Below, one piece after another: positions 50,821 to 61,723 of a stretch of 64,000 nucleotides of DNA. A program made the translations under genes and the position numbers. The stretch is from NCBI GenBank assembly GCA_903904735.1, contig CAIVDM010000109.1, positions 1 to 64,000 on the forward strand. The letters are read 5' to 3'. Position 1 is the stretch's first letter. Each line of letters starts with the position of its first letter. The notes below the pieces were generated by a model. That model was not told where the DNA came from and ran no database searches. It was given only the letters and a program-made list of their open reading frames with translations. This DNA is from an uncultured delta proteobacterium. GTDB lineage: Bacteria > Bdellovibrionota_C > UBA2361 > OMII01.

Positions 50821-53544
50821 ATGTTCTCCTACATCGCGAAGAAGATCTTTGGAACACGTAACGACCGCCTTCTAAAGATGCTCAAACCCATCGTCTTGCG
50901 GATAAACGACCTCGAGCGAACCTACCAGCCCATGAGCGATGAGGAGTTACGCTCACAGACTGGACTGTTCAAAGAACGGCTCGCTCAGGGCGCCACCCTT
51001 GACGACCTTCTGCCTGAGGCGTTCGCGGTGGTTCGCGAGGCGTCGCGACGCGTAGTTGGAATGCGGCACTTTGATGTGCAGATGATCGGAGGCGCTATCC
51101 TCCACAACAAGATGATCGCCGAGATGCGCACGGGAGAGGGAAAGACCCTCGTGGCGACACTTCCCTCATACCTTAACGCGCTCACCGGAAAGGGAGTTCA
51201 TGTCGTGACGGTCAACGATTACTTGGCCCGACGCGACGCGGAGTGGATGGGACGCATTCATCAGTTCCTTGGGCTTACGGTGGGGTGCGTCTACCACGGC
51301 ATGAGCGAAGAAGAGAAGAAGGCGGCCTATCGAGCGGATATCACCTACGGGCAGAACAACGAGTTTGGCTTCGATTATCTGCGGGATAACATGAAGTTCT
51401 CCGCAGGCGAGATGGTTCAGCGTGGACACTACTTCGCCATCGTTGACGAGGTCGACTCCATCTTAATCGATGAGGCTCGAACTCCCTTGATCATCTCAGG
51501 TCCCGCCGAGGATTCAACCGACAAGTATCAGCAAGTGAATAAGGTTATTCCGCATCTGCAGCGTGATGTGGATTTCGAGATGGATTTAAAGAGCAAGCAG
51601 CCGTCCCTGACGGATGTTGGCATTAAAAAAGCGGAAGGCTTTCTTGGCGTTGAGAATCTCTACGATCCTTCCAACATAGAGATGTTGCACCACATGACGC
51701 AGGCGCTGCGGGCGCATACAGGTTTTGAGCGTGATGTCGACTACGTGGTTCAAAATGGACAGGTCGTTATCGTTGATGAATTCACGGGTCGACTCATGCC
51801 AGGACGTCGTTGGTCGAACGGTTTACACCAAGCGATTGAGGCGAAAGAGGGCGTCCCGGTTCAGCGTGAGAATCAAACGCTCGCCTCCATTACCTTCCAG
51901 AACTACTTCCGTATGTACGACAAGCTCGGCGGCATGACCGGAACCGCCGATACGGAAGCGGGTGAGTTTAAGGAGATCTACGGGCTGGAGGTGGCGTTGG
52001 TTCCGACCAATCAATCGATGGTCAGAAAAGATCATCCTGACGTCGTATATCGAACTCGGCGCGAGAAATACAACGCGGTAATCACCGATATCGAGGCGAT
52101 TCACGCCGACGGCCAGCCGATCTTGGTTGGTACCATTAGTATCGATCAAAGTGAGACTCTCTCGAGTATGCTCAAGGAGAAGTGTATCCCTCACAACGTT
52201 CTTAACGCGAAGCAGCATCAGCGCGAGGCTGAGATTATCGCGCAAGCGGGGCGCTTCGGTGCCGTGACTATATCCACGAACATGGCGGGCCGAGGAACTG
52301 ATATCTTGCTGGGTGGAAACCCTGATTTCATGACGGTTTCGGAGACTGGTACGCGAGATCCTCAGGATCCCGCCTATCAGGAGGCGTTAGAGCGTTACCG
52401 GAGGCAATGCGTGGAGGAACACTCGCGTGTGGTCGCCGCTGGTGGTCTTGTGGTCATGGGAACGGAGAGACACGAATCGCGGCGCATCGACAACCAGCTG
52501 CGTGGTCGCGCCGGACGTCAGGGAGACCCCGGAGAATCCAGATTTTATATCTCGCTTGAGGATGACCTCATGGTTCGTTTCCAGGGCGAGCGCTTGCAGC
52601 AGCTCATGCTCCGCATGGGCTGGGAGGAGGGAATGTCCCTCGACCACTCGATGATGAGCCGCACGATTGAAGGAGCTCAGAAGCGAGTCGAGGCTATGCA
52701 CTTTGATAGCCGAAAGCACGTGACCGAGTACGACGACGTCATGAATAAGCAGCGTCAGGTGATTTACAACCTCCGAAATCGAGCCCTCAAGAATGAGGGG
52801 ATTCGAGATGAGGTTCTTGAGATGATCGACGATCTGCTTGAGTCGGCGCTCAGTACCTTCTGTGACGAGCGAGTTAAGCCGATGGAGTGGCCGCTTGAGA
52901 AGTTGGCGGAGCGCTACGAGTTCCTAACGGGTCGAAAATTCCAGTTCCCATCGGATATACAGCTTGACCATCAGACGTTGTTCGACGCGCTTCGAGATGC
53001 CGCTCGTACTGTGTACGAGGAGCACGCGGCTCAACAGAGCGGGAAGTTACAGGGACTCCGTGAGATAGGAGTCTCTCCGCAGCTTAACCGTGGCGAGATG
53101 GGAATGGACGCGCCGATCGGCTTCGAGGTGATAGAGCAGGACACGATTCTTGAGGGTGTTGATTACTTTTGGCGCCACCACCTTCTTGAGATGGACCACC
53201 TGCGAGAGGGAATCGGACTGCGAGGTTACGCGCAGAAAAACCCGCTCTACGAGTACCAGCGAGAGGGGTTTATTCTCTTCCAGCAAATGATAGCTGAGAT
53301 GAAGGAAAGCGTTTTGCGTCGCTTGTGTTATCACGACGTTCCCTCTGTGGAAGAGGTCGTGAAGCACATCGAGGAAGAGCGTCGTAAGCACGAGGAGCGG
53401 CAGCGAGAGGTGCAGCTCGTCCATGGAGATACGGTAGAGGACGCGGAGTCCGAGGCTGTTGTTGCCGACGACGATGATTCTCGACCGGATCGCGCCCGAC
53501 TCGAGGCTCAGCGTAAAGCGCGCCGCAAAGCCAACAAGCGATGA
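50821..53544 (+). CDS. secA: Preprotein translocase ATPase SecA
   Basis: A 907-residue motor that pushes unfolded proteins through SecYEG. Motifs in order: [14 protein letters not shown] (Walker A, about residue 103), [36 protein letters not shown] (DEAD-like Walker B), [17 protein letters not shown] and [18 protein letters not shown]. The C-terminal end is charged (RRKANKR) and lacks the zinc-binding SEC-C motif CxCx8CH present in many SecA proteins. The hemW start overlaps its stop by 4 bases (ATGA). Confidence 0.98.
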   Translation: MFSYIAKKIFGTRNDRLLKMLKPIVLRINDLERTYQPMSDEELRSQTGLFKERLAQGATLDDLLPEAFAVVREASRRVVGMRHFDVQMIGGAILHNKMIAEMRTGEGKTLVATLPSYLNALTGKGVHVVTVNDYLARRDAEWMGRIHQFLGLTVGCVYHGMSEEEKKAAYRADITYGQNNEFGFDYLRDNMKFSAGEMVQRGHYFAIVDEVDSILIDEARTPLIISGPAEDSTDKYQQVNKVIPHLQRDVDFEMDLKSKQPSLTDVGIKKAEGFLGVENLYDPSNIEMLHHMTQALRAHTGFERDVDYVVQNGQVVIVDEFTGRLMPGRRWSNGLHQAIEAKEGVPVQRENQTLASITFQNYFRMYDKLGGMTGTADTEAGEFKEIYGLEVALVPTNQSMVRKDHPDVVYRTRREKYNAVITDIEAIHADGQPILVGTISIDQSETLSSMLKEKCIPHNVLNAKQHQREAEIIAQAGRFGAVTISTNMAGRGTDILLGGNPDFMTVSETGTRDPQDPAYQEALERYRRQCVEEHSRVVAAGGLVVMGTERHESRRIDNQLRGRAGRQGDPGESRFYISLEDDLMVRFQGERLQQLMLRMGWEEGMSLDHSMMSRTIEGAQKRVEAMHFDSRKHVTEYDDVMNKQRQVIYNLRNRALKNEGIRDEVLEMIDDLLESALSTFCDERVKPMEWPLEKLAERYEFLTGRKFQFPSDIQLDHQTLFDALRDAARTVYEEHAAQQSGKLQGLREIGVSPQLNRGEMGMDAPIGFEVIEQDTILEGVDYFWRHHLLEMDHLREGIGLRGYAQKNPLYEYQREGFILFQQMIAEMKESVLRRLCYHDVPSVEEVVKHIEEERRKHEERQREVQLVHGDTVEDAESEAVVADDDDSRPDRARLEAQRKARRKANKR

Positions 53545-54713
53545 CGAACGCCCCGTTCTCCTTGTACGCGCATATCCCATTTTGCGCGCATAAGTGTCCG
53601 TACTGCGACTTTAATACCTACGCTACGGCGCGTGTCCCGGAAGCGGAGTATGTCGAGGCGCTGAAAAAGGAGCTTCAGCGTTCCGCCGCTGACGAACGTT
53701 TTCGTGGCCGGCGATTAGGGACCATTTTCTTTGGTGGAGGGACACCCTCGCTCCTTTCAGGGGCGGCAATCGACTCGATTATCAGAGCGGCGGATGATCT
53801 CTTTCCTATAATGTCAGGAGCGGAAATCACTCTTGAGGCGAACCCGGGGGATGTTTCCAGAGAGAAGCTCGCGGAGTTCGCGTCCACTGGAATAAATAGG
53901 ATTAGCTTTGGCGTACAGAGTTTCGATGACGCTCGCCTCAAGCTTCTGGGGCGAGATCACACCGCTGAGCAAGCCAAGGAAGCGGTCGCGCTCGCTCACG
54001 AGGCGGGTATCTCTAATGTAAGTGTCGACATCATCTTTGGAACGCCTGGTCAGTTACTTAGTGATCTGGAGCGAGATATCGACACCGCGGCGTCGCTTCC
54101 CATCACGCACCTCTCAACCTATTCACTCACTATTGAGCCGGGAACCCCTTTTTTTCAGCGGCAGGAGCGCGGACTTCTCTCAATGCCAGCGGATGGGCTC
54201 GTGGCGGATATGCTGGAACGAATACCTGAGCTAGCGAGTCGACACGGTTTCGCGCGCTATGAAATCAGTAACTACGCTCGTGCTGGTAAGGAGAGCGAGC
54301 ACAATAACGTGTACTGGATCGGCGGAGATTACCTCGGTGTTGGCGCCGGAGCTCATAGTTATGTTGGAAGCGCGCGAGATGGGTTTTTTGAGACCGGCGA
54401 TAGATGGAGCACCGTGGCTCTGCCTCAAACGTATATCAGGGACGCCGGGACCTCTCGCGTGATCTCCTGGAGCGAGAGAGTAGAGGGAAAATCGCTGTGG
54501 TTTGAGTTCTTCTACCTCGGATTGCGCAGAATCGCTGGGGTCACGGCAAGTAACTTTCAAAAGCGTTTCGGGCTTTCTATGTGGGACACATACGGCGATG
54601 TGATACGAGAGCTAAAGGGCGAGGGGTTTATTAGGGAGGAGGGCGAGAGTGTATCGCTTACCCCAAAGGGTATAGCGGTCGCTGATTCGGTTTTTGAGCG
54701 ATTTGTTCTTTAA
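53541..54713 (+). CDS. hemW: Heme chaperone HemW (radical SAM)
   Basis: A 390-residue radical SAM protein. [10 protein letters not shown] gives the CxxxCxxC cluster motif, and the trailing DF is typical of HemW rather than Hem[22 protein letters not shown] and [12 protein letters not shown] follow in family order, and a HemN C-terminal domain (about 300-390) closes it. It is known to bind and insert heme into target proteins. It overlaps secA by 4 bases, so the two are translationally coupled, an unexpected but not unique pairing. Confidence 0.95.
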   Translation: MTNAPFSLYAHIPFCAHKCPYCDFNTYATARVPEAEYVEALKKELQRSAADERFRGRRLGTIFFGGGTPSLLSGAAIDSIIRAADDLFPIMSGAEITLEANPGDVSREKLAEFASTGINRISFGVQSFDDARLKLLGRDHTAEQAKEAVALAHEAGISNVSVDIIFGTPGQLLSDLERDIDTAASLPITHLSTYSLTIEPGTPFFQRQERGLLSMPADGLVADMLERIPELASRHGFARYEISNYARAGKESEHNNVYWIGGDYLGVGAGAHSYVGSARDGFFETGDRWSTVALPQTYIRDAGTSRVISWSERVEGKSLWFEFFYLGLRRIAGVTASNFQKRFGLSMWDTYGDVIRELKGEGFIREEGESVSLTPKGIAVADSVFERFVL

Positions 54714-55017
54714 TTCCAATCAACAACAGCAACTCTTGCGCTACGAGAAGGGTGCCAGACCCCAGTCGAGCCCTAGAATATGGGCAAACGTTTCATAAAG
54801 TAGCTCGGCTAGGGTGTTAGTGAATGTAACTATTTGTATCCTCGATTGATGCCCACCCTCATTTGAGAAACCTCGCAGCGAATGGAATGCGAGGGTTTGT
54901 TTGATTCGATTCTTTTATCCAGTGTTATGAAGTAGTTAAAACTATTTTAAAAAAACAGAAGCGGTTTCTCCGCTCCTCCTGAATATGGGATATTATTCCA
55001 TTTAATAAGGAGTTGTT
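54714..55017 (+). other. AT-rich intergenic region with two hairpins
   Basis: About 304 bases without a gene. A hairpin at 54868-54898 (AAA.CCTCGCA/TGCGAGG.G.TTT) may terminate secA-hemW. A shorter one, AGCGG/CCGCT, lies at about 54960-54974 within an AT-rich stretch. AAGGAG ahead of the ATG at 55018 is the ribosome site of the next gene. Confidence 0.5.
54868..54898 (+). terminator. Probable terminator of secA-hemW
   Basis: CCTCGCA pairs with TGCGAGG around a 10-base loop, flanked by AAA and TTT, with a T-rich stretch after. It works in either direction. Confidence 0.5.
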
Positions 55018-55596
55018 ATGAAAAGGTTCTTTGTTGGTTCTTTCGCGTACGTAGTAGCCGCAGTCGCTGTGTTCAACACATCATCGGTCGCCAGAGCTGA
55101 GATAGACGGTCTTCAGATCCGCTTTAAGGGGGGATGTGTCGAGGAAAACCTCTCTGGTCGATGCAACATCGCGATTAGGGCGTCAGGGTTTGATTTCTCA
55201 ACGGCCGATCGCGTCACGTTGTACGTTTCGGCGGGACGAAACCAGCCGATGCGAAGAATGACAAATCATTGGAGACAGCTTAATGAGCGTGGGCAGACGA
55301 TCGCCAACATCAAGAACGTTCCAGGCGCTTGCTTCCAGGTAAGGACGTGGACGGATCGAGATGACGCGTCGGTTCGACTCCGTCAGCAGGGGCGTTACGC
55401 CAACAGCAGACGCGCCGCGCGAAGCGCATACGACGAGTTCGATACCACTGGCATACGCGATGGTATCGATCGTAGCTACTCCTCGAGAGTCTCGGAGGGT
55501 AACAACCGAGATATAAGCTCAAATGTAGTCTGCGAGCCTTCTCAACAGATGGCGGGTACCTCCTCTCCATCGCGCGATTCCTTGGGCGGCTTCTAA
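55018..55596 (+). CDS. Secreted hypothetical protein, 192 residues
   Basis: A signal peptide (MKRFFVGSFAYVVAAVAVFN, cleavage after SVARA at about residue 29) is followed by a mature domain of about 160 residues. It has three Cys in its first half (GGCVEENLSGRCNIAIRA, and PGACFQVRTW) and one near the end (VVCEP). These could form two disulphides. The middle is Arg-rich. No family is recognised. It has its own AAGGAG ribosome site and a strong terminator, so it is a single-gene unit. Confidence 0.8.
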   Translation: MKRFFVGSFAYVVAAVAVFNTSSVARAEIDGLQIRFKGGCVEENLSGRCNIAIRASGFDFSTADRVTLYVSAGRNQPMRRMTNHWRQLNERGQTIANIKNVPGACFQVRTWTDRDDASVRLRQQGRYANSRRAARSAYDEFDTTGIRDGIDRSYSSRVSEGNNRDISSNVVCEPSQQMAGTSSPSRDSLGGF

Positions 55597-55607
55597 GTTC
55601 CGCTCGT

Positions 55608-55640
55608 ACAACCGCTCCTTAGAGGGGCGGTTGTCTTTTC
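55608..55640 (+). terminator. Strong intrinsic terminator
   Basis: ACAACCGCTCC pairs with GGGGCGGTTGT over 11 bp (including one G-T pair) around loop TTAGA and is followed by CTTTTC. It ends the secreted protein gene. Confidence 0.9.
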
Positions 55641-55697
55641 GACCGTTGCTCCCTAGCTAGGGGATGAAGCAACGGCCGAATCACATATTCGCGTTCT

Positions 55698-56723
55698 TCA
55701 ATTTTCTGAGGTGTCCTCGCTCGTGGTGCCGTCAACATTGGAATTCAACGCGACTATTTTAGACGGAATGGTTCGCAGAAACTCAACAATTCTTTTGTCG
55801 AGCCAGGTCCTTTCCAGAGCTAGGCGCTCTATAAAACCAACGTGCCCTCCATGCGAGGGAGTTTCTAATAAAATGCGGTCGGTAGCGCGTGCGATTTCGC
55901 GTGGGAAGCATCCCGGAGAAAGAAACGGGTCGTCCTGGGCTGATATGAGAAGAGTTGGCACGGTGATTGAGGTTAAGAATTGTCGTGAGCTTGAGTGTTC
56001 CCAGTACTCATCGACTGAGCGAAATCCATGGTAAGGAGCGGTGAAGCGCGCGTCGAACTCATGAAAGGTGCGGATCGAAGAGAGTCTCGATATGTCGAAA
56101 TGACCTGGAAATCGCGCCGCTTTTTCCCTCATTCGCGCTCGCAGAGGTCTCAGTAGGTACTGCATATAAAGAGCGTTCTTTGGTTTCGCGAGCTGCTGCG
56201 CCGATCCTTTGAGATCTATCGGCACTGAAACCGCGACAGCCGCGCGGATTCTGGGTGATAGGGACGTCGCCGACTCTCCCAGGTATTTGAGGGTGATGTT
56301 GCCGCCGACGCTGATTCCAACCAGGACAACATCCCCCGAGTGAACCGAGAGGGCGCGCGACACAACCTGGAGGAGATCCTCGCTTTGTCCGCTGTGGTAC
56401 CAGGTGGTGAGTCGGTTCCGCTCGGTTCCGCACCCCCGCATATTCCAGCGCAGGACATCAAAGTCGGCTCTAGAGAGCGCGTGAGCTAGGCCTAAAAGGT
56501 AACTGCTCTCCATGGAACCTTCGAGACCATGGGTAAGTAAAGCTAGTATGGGACGTCCGTGCCGATGCCAGTGTAGCTCTAAAAAGTCTCCATCAGGGAG
56601 CTCCAGTAGCTCGGACTCCCCCGGCAACGAGTCAACTCGCCGAAAAAGAGATGGCGTTATGGTCTGAACGGCCGGTGATTGAAGGTATAGCGGAGGCGAG
56701 AATGACGAGTGAAGTTCCGGCAC
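55698..56723 (-). CDS. YheT-type alpha/beta hydrolase
   Basis: A 341-residue member of the YheT/EMB8 hydrolase family. SPAVQTITPSLFRR near the start is the family opening. The oxyanion motif is LLTHGLEGSMESSYLLGLA. LRWNMRGCGTERN and the nucleophile elbow LVGISVGGNITLKYLGE (GISVGG) follow, with an Asp in SAQDDPFLSPGC and the catalytic His in PSHGGHVGFI. Substrate unknown; esterase or lipase activity is likely. GTG is used as the start. The gene is leftward, converging on the secreted protein gene, and divergent from the DUF2298 pair. Confidence 0.92.
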   Translation of the reverse strand: MPELHSSFSPPLYLQSPAVQTITPSLFRRVDSLPGESELLELPDGDFLELHWHRHGRPILALLTHGLEGSMESSYLLGLAHALSRADFDVLRWNMRGCGTERNRLTTWYHSGQSEDLLQVVSRALSVHSGDVVLVGISVGGNITLKYLGESATSLSPRIRAAVAVSVPIDLKGSAQQLAKPKNALYMQYLLRPLRARMREKAARFPGHFDISRLSSIRTFHEFDARFTAPYHGFRSVDEYWEHSSSRQFLTSITVPTLLISAQDDPFLSPGCFPREIARATDRILLETPSHGGHVGFIERLALERTWLDKRIVEFLRTIPSKIVALNSNVDGTTSEDTSEN

Positions 56724-56926
56724 TCGTATAGTCTAAGATGTTCCTCTGGTGAGGGACAGAAGATAACGAAGGGGGTGGCGTGGTTCGCGTGACGTAGGGT
56801 ACAGATATCTTTACGCATCCCGGTATCCACCCGTGTGATGAGTCCTGCGTGTGGTTTGGCAGACGATCCACCGCGTTAATTTCAATGAAGGTACGCCGTA
56901 GGCGTCCATAGAGAGGTTGTCACCCA

Positions 56927-59221
56927 GTGAATATGTATGGTCTTCCGCATTCGGTGCTTTGGGTGGTTGTCGTACAGTTGCTCGCGTTCGCCGTGTTGCC
57001 GTACCTGGCGTGGATGTGCCCGAAGGCGCCGGATCGTGGATACGGCTGGTCAAAGATATTGGGAGTGTTCGCTTTCTCTGGTTCAGCATGGCTGTGTTCG
57101 TTGTGTGGGCTTACTACCGATAACAATCTCCTTCTAAGCCTCATATTCGGTGTGTTTCTTTTCATGGGTTATCGCGGCTATCGCTCGCGCTGGCTCTCTC
57201 GCCAAGAGCTAGGAGCGATTCTGAAGGAATACGCTCGCCCAGTTGAAGGGGCGTTTCTGGGTCTGACACTCTTCTTCGGCATTATTCGCTTCGTGAACCC
57301 TGAGATCTTTTGGGGTGAAAAGCCGATGGACTCGACGTTCCTGAATTTCTTTGTTCGCAACGAACAACTTCCCCCGCAGGATCCGTGGGCGGCAGGTAGC
57401 CCGATGAGCTACTATTATTTAGGTATCTATTTCATGGCGGCTCTGATAAAGCTGACCAATATCCCCCCGTCGATCGGATACAACCTCGCTATGGCGATGT
57501 TGGCGGGATGGATAGGCGCAGCGCTCTTCTCGCTTCTCATAACACTGACAAAGGGCAAGCGCTTTTCAAGCTACGCGGTGTGGGTGCTCCTGCTGGCCAG
57601 CAATCCTGAGGTGCTGCGACTCTCGATAATGAATCTCTTTATCGGTAAGGAATTTAACTTCGACACTACGTTCTGGCCGTCTACCCGAGTGTTCGTCTCG
57701 CCGTCCTTCCTTGAGTACACTTCGTGGTCACTTCTCTTCGCGGATCTTCACGCGCATGTGATCGCCATACCGTTTACGGTCACCGCGCTCGGGTTGGCGA
57801 CACTTGTGTTCCTTGATGGCGCGCATCGTTACTCACCCCAAGGCTTCTTCACTCGAGTTGTTCTCGGATCGATCATCGGTTCTCTTTTTGGAATTAACAC
57901 GTGGGATTTCATCACGTTCGGCGGAGTCGTTGGGTTGATGATCGCGTTTTCACAAGTCCCACTCTTCTGGAAACCTCCTACTAACTCCGATGGTTCGCCG
58001 ATTATAGGAGAGGTTGTTTTAGTGACGATTTTTACTCGTGTGGTCGCGTTTATCTGGGACTTATCGCTTTTTGGCGCGAGCGCCGCGTGTGTCGTTTGGT
58101 TGTATCAGAAAGGTGTAAGTTTCCGACCAAGTGGTGGATGGGGCTGGGTTTCAAGTCATGAGTTTAACTCAGTGCCCAAGCTCTTTCGAATAATCGGCTA
58201 CTGGCTCACTGGGATGTTAGTAGTCGTCGGGGTGCTCGCCTGGCAGCGTGATAAGACTGATAGGCCCATCGCGGTTCCCCATTTGCTGATCGGAATGTTT
58301 CTCTTCGTTCTCGCTTTCATACCGCCACTTCTTAGTATGCAGCGCGGGCTCGAGAATCATCCCTGGGGTACGTTCGTGTACTGCGGAACGCTGGTGGCAT
58401 TGGCGTATATGGTAATGTGGAGCAATCGACGCGCCGAGCCAGAGAGCCGCGCCCTCGCGCTCTTCATCGCCTGCGCGGGCTCGCTGATCGTTATCTTGGA
58501 GATCTTTTTCCTTCTTGATCGCATGAATACCCTCTTTAAGGGCTATATGGCCGTATGGATGTTGTCCGGCGTCTCAACGGTTGTGGGAGCGTTCTACGCG
58601 TACCAAGCGATCGCGCGTCGTGATTCCGTTCGGCTGAAAATGATAAGTCGCTGGAGTGGATATGCCTTTGTTGGGCTCCTGTTGATTGGCACTTCCGTTA
58701 ATGTCTACGCTATTGTGCGGCAAAAGCGTGTAAACAGCCGCCACTATACACTTGATGGTATCGCGTATTTGCGAGACATGAATCCTGATGACGCCGCTCT
58801 CATCGCGTGGCTTAACGCGAACGTGAAGGGAACCCCCACAATTCTCGAGGCGCAAGGGGACGCGTATCGTGAGTATACTCGAATCTCCATGCACACTGGG
58901 CTACCCACGGTGCTTGGTTGGGAGCATCACGCCAAGCAACGGGGACTCTCCGAGCGAGAGGCGCTCGATCGTCGTAAGGCCATTCAGGCTGTCTACATCC
59001 ACGAGGATGTGGAGATCACCAAGAAGCTTCTGCTCGACAACAGAGTTGATTTTATCGTCGTGGGCTCGATTGAACGAGCGACCTACAGGCGCCTCGATCC
59101 GACTAAGTTTGAGAATCATCCAGAGCTTTTCACGAAGGTAGCGTCGTTTGGAGCGACAACACTTTACGTGACCTATTTTTCGAAATTCAATCCTAAGTAT
59201 GGAAGTGGGCTATCTCAATGA
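56927..59221 (+). CDS. DUF2298 (Chlor_Arch_YYY) polytopic membrane protein, copy 1
   Basis: A 764-residue membrane protein with about a dozen helices. The family motif appears as SPMSYYYLGIYFMAALIKL (about residues 156-174), and SFLEYTSWSLLFADLHAHV and RMNTLFKGYM are other recurrent segments. The C-terminal 150 residues form an extracytoplasmic part. The family, known from archaea, Chloroflexi and scattered bacteria, is thought to be GT-C-like and to act on lipid-linked sugars; its reaction is not established. It overlaps its neighbour by 4 bases. Start GTG 56927; ATG 56933 is an alternative. Confidence 0.88.
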   Translation: MNMYGLPHSVLWVVVVQLLAFAVLPYLAWMCPKAPDRGYGWSKILGVFAFSGSAWLCSLCGLTTDNNLLLSLIFGVFLFMGYRGYRSRWLSRQELGAILKEYARPVEGAFLGLTLFFGIIRFVNPEIFWGEKPMDSTFLNFFVRNEQLPPQDPWAAGSPMSYYYLGIYFMAALIKLTNIPPSIGYNLAMAMLAGWIGAALFSLLITLTKGKRFSSYAVWVLLLASNPEVLRLSIMNLFIGKEFNFDTTFWPSTRVFVSPSFLEYTSWSLLFADLHAHVIAIPFTVTALGLATLVFLDGAHRYSPQGFFTRVVLGSIIGSLFGINTWDFITFGGVVGLMIAFSQVPLFWKPPTNSDGSPIIGEVVLVTIFTRVVAFIWDLSLFGASAACVVWLYQKGVSFRPSGGWGWVSSHEFNSVPKLFRIIGYWLTGMLVVVGVLAWQRDKTDRPIAVPHLLIGMFLFVLAFIPPLLSMQRGLENHPWGTFVYCGTLVALAYMVMWSNRRAEPESRALALFIACAGSLIVILEIFFLLDRMNTLFKGYMAVWMLSGVSTVVGAFYAYQAIARRDSVRLKMISRWSGYAFVGLLLIGTSVNVYAIVRQKRVNSRHYTLDGIAYLRDMNPDDAALIAWLNANVKGTPTILEAQGDAYREYTRISMHTGLPTVLGWEHHAKQRGLSEREALDRRKAIQAVYIHEDVEITKKLLLDNRVDFIVVGSIERATYRRLDPTKFENHPELFTKVASFGATTLYVTYFSKFNPKYGSGLSQ

Positions 59222-61608
59222 CGATAATAATTCTGATTCTCGCGATCGCCGCCGTTGGCTTTTTCATCGCGGTCCCTCTCTTTGAGTTCGTGTGCGCGAG
59301 TCTCTTGCTTACCCCACTCTTTAAGTTCCTTGTGGGTAAAACGCTCCTGATGGCCAACAAGGAGATCGTTGGCGGAGGCGCCGAGCAGATGTTCTATCTC
59401 TTTTGCTTCGCGATTATCGCGATTGGAGCTTACGTCATCTTCGGACCTCGCAAGGAGAAGCTGGTTGCCTCAGATCTCTATCCGCTCGGCGCGTTCGCGG
59501 CGACGTACGCTATCGCGTATACGCTGTGCCTTCAGTGGGTGGATTTTTACGATCTAGGCGAGCGCTTAAGAGATTACTCCTTGCTTGCCTCGGCTATTGA
59601 TTCGCCGGTCCTGCCAAAGGAGCCATGGATGGAGGGCTTTCCCCTTAACTATTACGTCTTCTGGTATCGCTTTGGAGCGATGCTGAGCTCCCTTCTGAAC
59701 ATCGATGTCTGGGACGCGTATCACACAATGATATCGATCTCTATGGCGCTCTATGGCGCGGTGATTTTTCAGATAATCCGGGTGGTGTTAGGTGGTACAA
59801 CGCTACTCGCCTCACTAGGGGCGCTGTTTATCCCCTTTGGTCCAAACGTCGCTGGCATGCTGATCCTCTCTCGTGACAAGCAAGGAAACTTCATAACCGA
59901 TCCCGGCTGGTGGGGTCCCTCTCGTGTTATCCAAGGGGCAATCGACGAGTTTCCGGCCTGGTCATTCGTGCTTGGAGACGCGCATCCACATTATCTTAAT
60001 CTTGTCACGTTTCCGTTCCTTCTTCTTGTCCTCTACCGAGTGATCACGAGCACCGCGTCGGTAGCGCGAAAGATCGTCCAGACAACGCTGTTTACGGTGG
60101 GCGGTGTTTTGTTCCTTCTGGGGAGCAACGCCTGGGAGGTGCCGATGTGGGGCGGGGCGGTAGTCATCCTCGTCGCGACGGCGATGATCATGTTTAAGAT
60201 CGGCCTGCCCACCTCTCTCGTGTCAGTTTCGTTCGCGAGAGACGGCTCCATTACGTTACCAGAGGGCGATGATCGCTCTTTAAGCGATCATCGATATTCC
60301 GATTTATTCAAGCAGTTCGCGGCGCTCATGGTGCCTTTCGTCGCGTTGGCTGTGCTGCTGATTCGACGAGCGTATGTGACCTGGTTTCAAATTGGCCTTG
60401 TACTCGCGTGCGTTGTGGCCTTCGAAATTCTCTTCTTTCCTGGAAAGCTCTCTCTCTCTAATCCGTTTAAAGGTGAGCGCAAATCAGGTAAGGCGCATAA
60501 GACGGGTGGCTTTGGTAAGAAGGAGGTGGTGTGGAGCGTTTTTTGGGTTCTGCTCTTCGTCGCTCTTGGACTCTCGAGTTCTCACATCCAGTCCGAGGGA
60601 GGAAAGTTGGATTTCGTTCGTAGTCCAATTCCGGTTACGACCACCGCCGAGCTTTTCGCGCACTGGGGAACCCAGCTCGCGGTAATCGCGCTATCGACCC
60701 TTCTTCTACATTCCTTCTCGCTCCATCTGGTCATGATGGCGGCGTTTTTGGGGTGCACCCTTCTATTCGATAAGGGCGCGCTCTTCATCTATGCCCTGAT
60801 TGGTTTGCAGCTTGTGAGATTGCTATCGCCGCGCGAAAAGGGCGTGACGTGGAAGGATGTGTTTGGCGAGGGCCTGCTCATCATTAGCCTCGGGCTCGTA
60901 TTGCTCCCAGAGGTCGTGTTTCTTAATGACGCCTACGGCCCAGAGATTGAGCGTATGAACACGATCTTTAAGATCTACACAACCTCATGGGCGCTTTTAG
61001 GATTATCGGCGTTCTACCTTTTTGGCTTGGTTTGGGAGAAGCGCTCCAAGCAGTTAGAGGCGATCGCTCCGGGCTTTTCCATGCTCGCTGGCGTGATGCT
61101 TATAGGGACTCTGGCCTTTGGCACATGGCGTTTTTACGATCATGTATACCCGATGCGAAAAATGGATGGCTCTGAGTTTGGTCGTGAGGGGCTGGGGCTC
61201 GCTAATCGAAAGTACCCAGGGTCAGGAGAGATAATCCGCGCGCTTCGAAAGCAGCCCTATGGACGTACCCTCGAGACGCAGGGTGGTCCCTACAGTTTTA
61301 CGTCATTTGTCTCAACGCTCGCCGGGCAGCCGGCGTACTTGGGGTGGGCGAACCACGTTAATTTGCTCCTCAAAGAGAACGAAGGGGTGAAAGCCGGCGA
61401 GATCGGACGCCGCGAGAAGGTGACAGAACAGTTTTACAAGGAAACGAATTGCCTCGCGCGCCGCGACCTAGCCTCACGCGAGCAGATTCGATATGTCGTG
61501 GTCGGGGCGAAAGAGCGCGAACGTTACGCGGAACTTGGAAGCTTCGACTTCTCTTGCTTCACGAAGCTCGCCGAGAAAGAGCAGTATACGCTGTACCGCG
61601 TGCAGTAG
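59218..61608 (+). CDS. DUF2298 (Chlor_Arch_YYY) polytopic membrane protein, copy 2
   Basis: A 796-residue paralogue of the preceding protein, and coupled to it by an ATGA overlap. The YYY motif is altered to NYYVFWYRFGAMLSSLLN. The segments FPAWSFVLGDAHPHYLNLV and RMNTIFKIYTTSWALLG correspond to those of copy 1 (the DLHAHV and RMNTLFK stretches). A soluble, basic linker (GKAHKTGGFGKKE) lies near the middle. The two may form a heteromeric complex. Function is inferred only from the family, as for copy 1. Confidence 0.88.
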   Translation: MTIIILILAIAAVGFFIAVPLFEFVCASLLLTPLFKFLVGKTLLMANKEIVGGGAEQMFYLFCFAIIAIGAYVIFGPRKEKLVASDLYPLGAFAATYAIAYTLCLQWVDFYDLGERLRDYSLLASAIDSPVLPKEPWMEGFPLNYYVFWYRFGAMLSSLLNIDVWDAYHTMISISMALYGAVIFQIIRVVLGGTTLLASLGALFIPFGPNVAGMLILSRDKQGNFITDPGWWGPSRVIQGAIDEFPAWSFVLGDAHPHYLNLVTFPFLLLVLYRVITSTASVARKIVQTTLFTVGGVLFLLGSNAWEVPMWGGAVVILVATAMIMFKIGLPTSLVSVSFARDGSITLPEGDDRSLSDHRYSDLFKQFAALMVPFVALAVLLIRRAYVTWFQIGLVLACVVAFEILFFPGKLSLSNPFKGERKSGKAHKTGGFGKKEVVWSVFWVLLFVALGLSSSHIQSEGGKLDFVRSPIPVTTTAELFAHWGTQLAVIALSTLLLHSFSLHLVMMAAFLGCTLLFDKGALFIYALIGLQLVRLLSPREKGVTWKDVFGEGLLIISLGLVLLPEVVFLNDAYGPEIERMNTIFKIYTTSWALLGLSAFYLFGLVWEKRSKQLEAIAPGFSMLAGVMLIGTLAFGTWRFYDHVYPMRKMDGSEFGREGLGLANRKYPGSGEIIRALRKQPYGRTLETQGGPYSFTSFVSTLAGQPAYLGWANHVNLLLKENEGVKAGEIGRREKVTEQFYKETNCLARRDLASREQIRYVVVGAKERERYAELGSFDFSCFTKLAEKEQYTLYRVQ

Positions 61609-61624
61609 GGCTTCGTCCTTTGAA

Positions 61625-61650
61625 GCGCGGAGCTGAAAGCTGCGCGGTCC
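61625..61650. repeat. REP-like single hairpin, copy C
   Basis: GCGCGGAGCTGAAAGCTGCGC followed by GGTCC resembles one half of copies A and B, with compensating changes in stem and loop. It lies between the convergent DUF2298 and TIGR03663 genes. Confidence 0.5.
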
Positions 61651-61723
61651 AATTCTAGGAGTTGGTTAGCTTGGCAGTTGGGGCGCGAGCACATTACCTC
61701 TCGAGCCCCAATGCGACGCCGCC

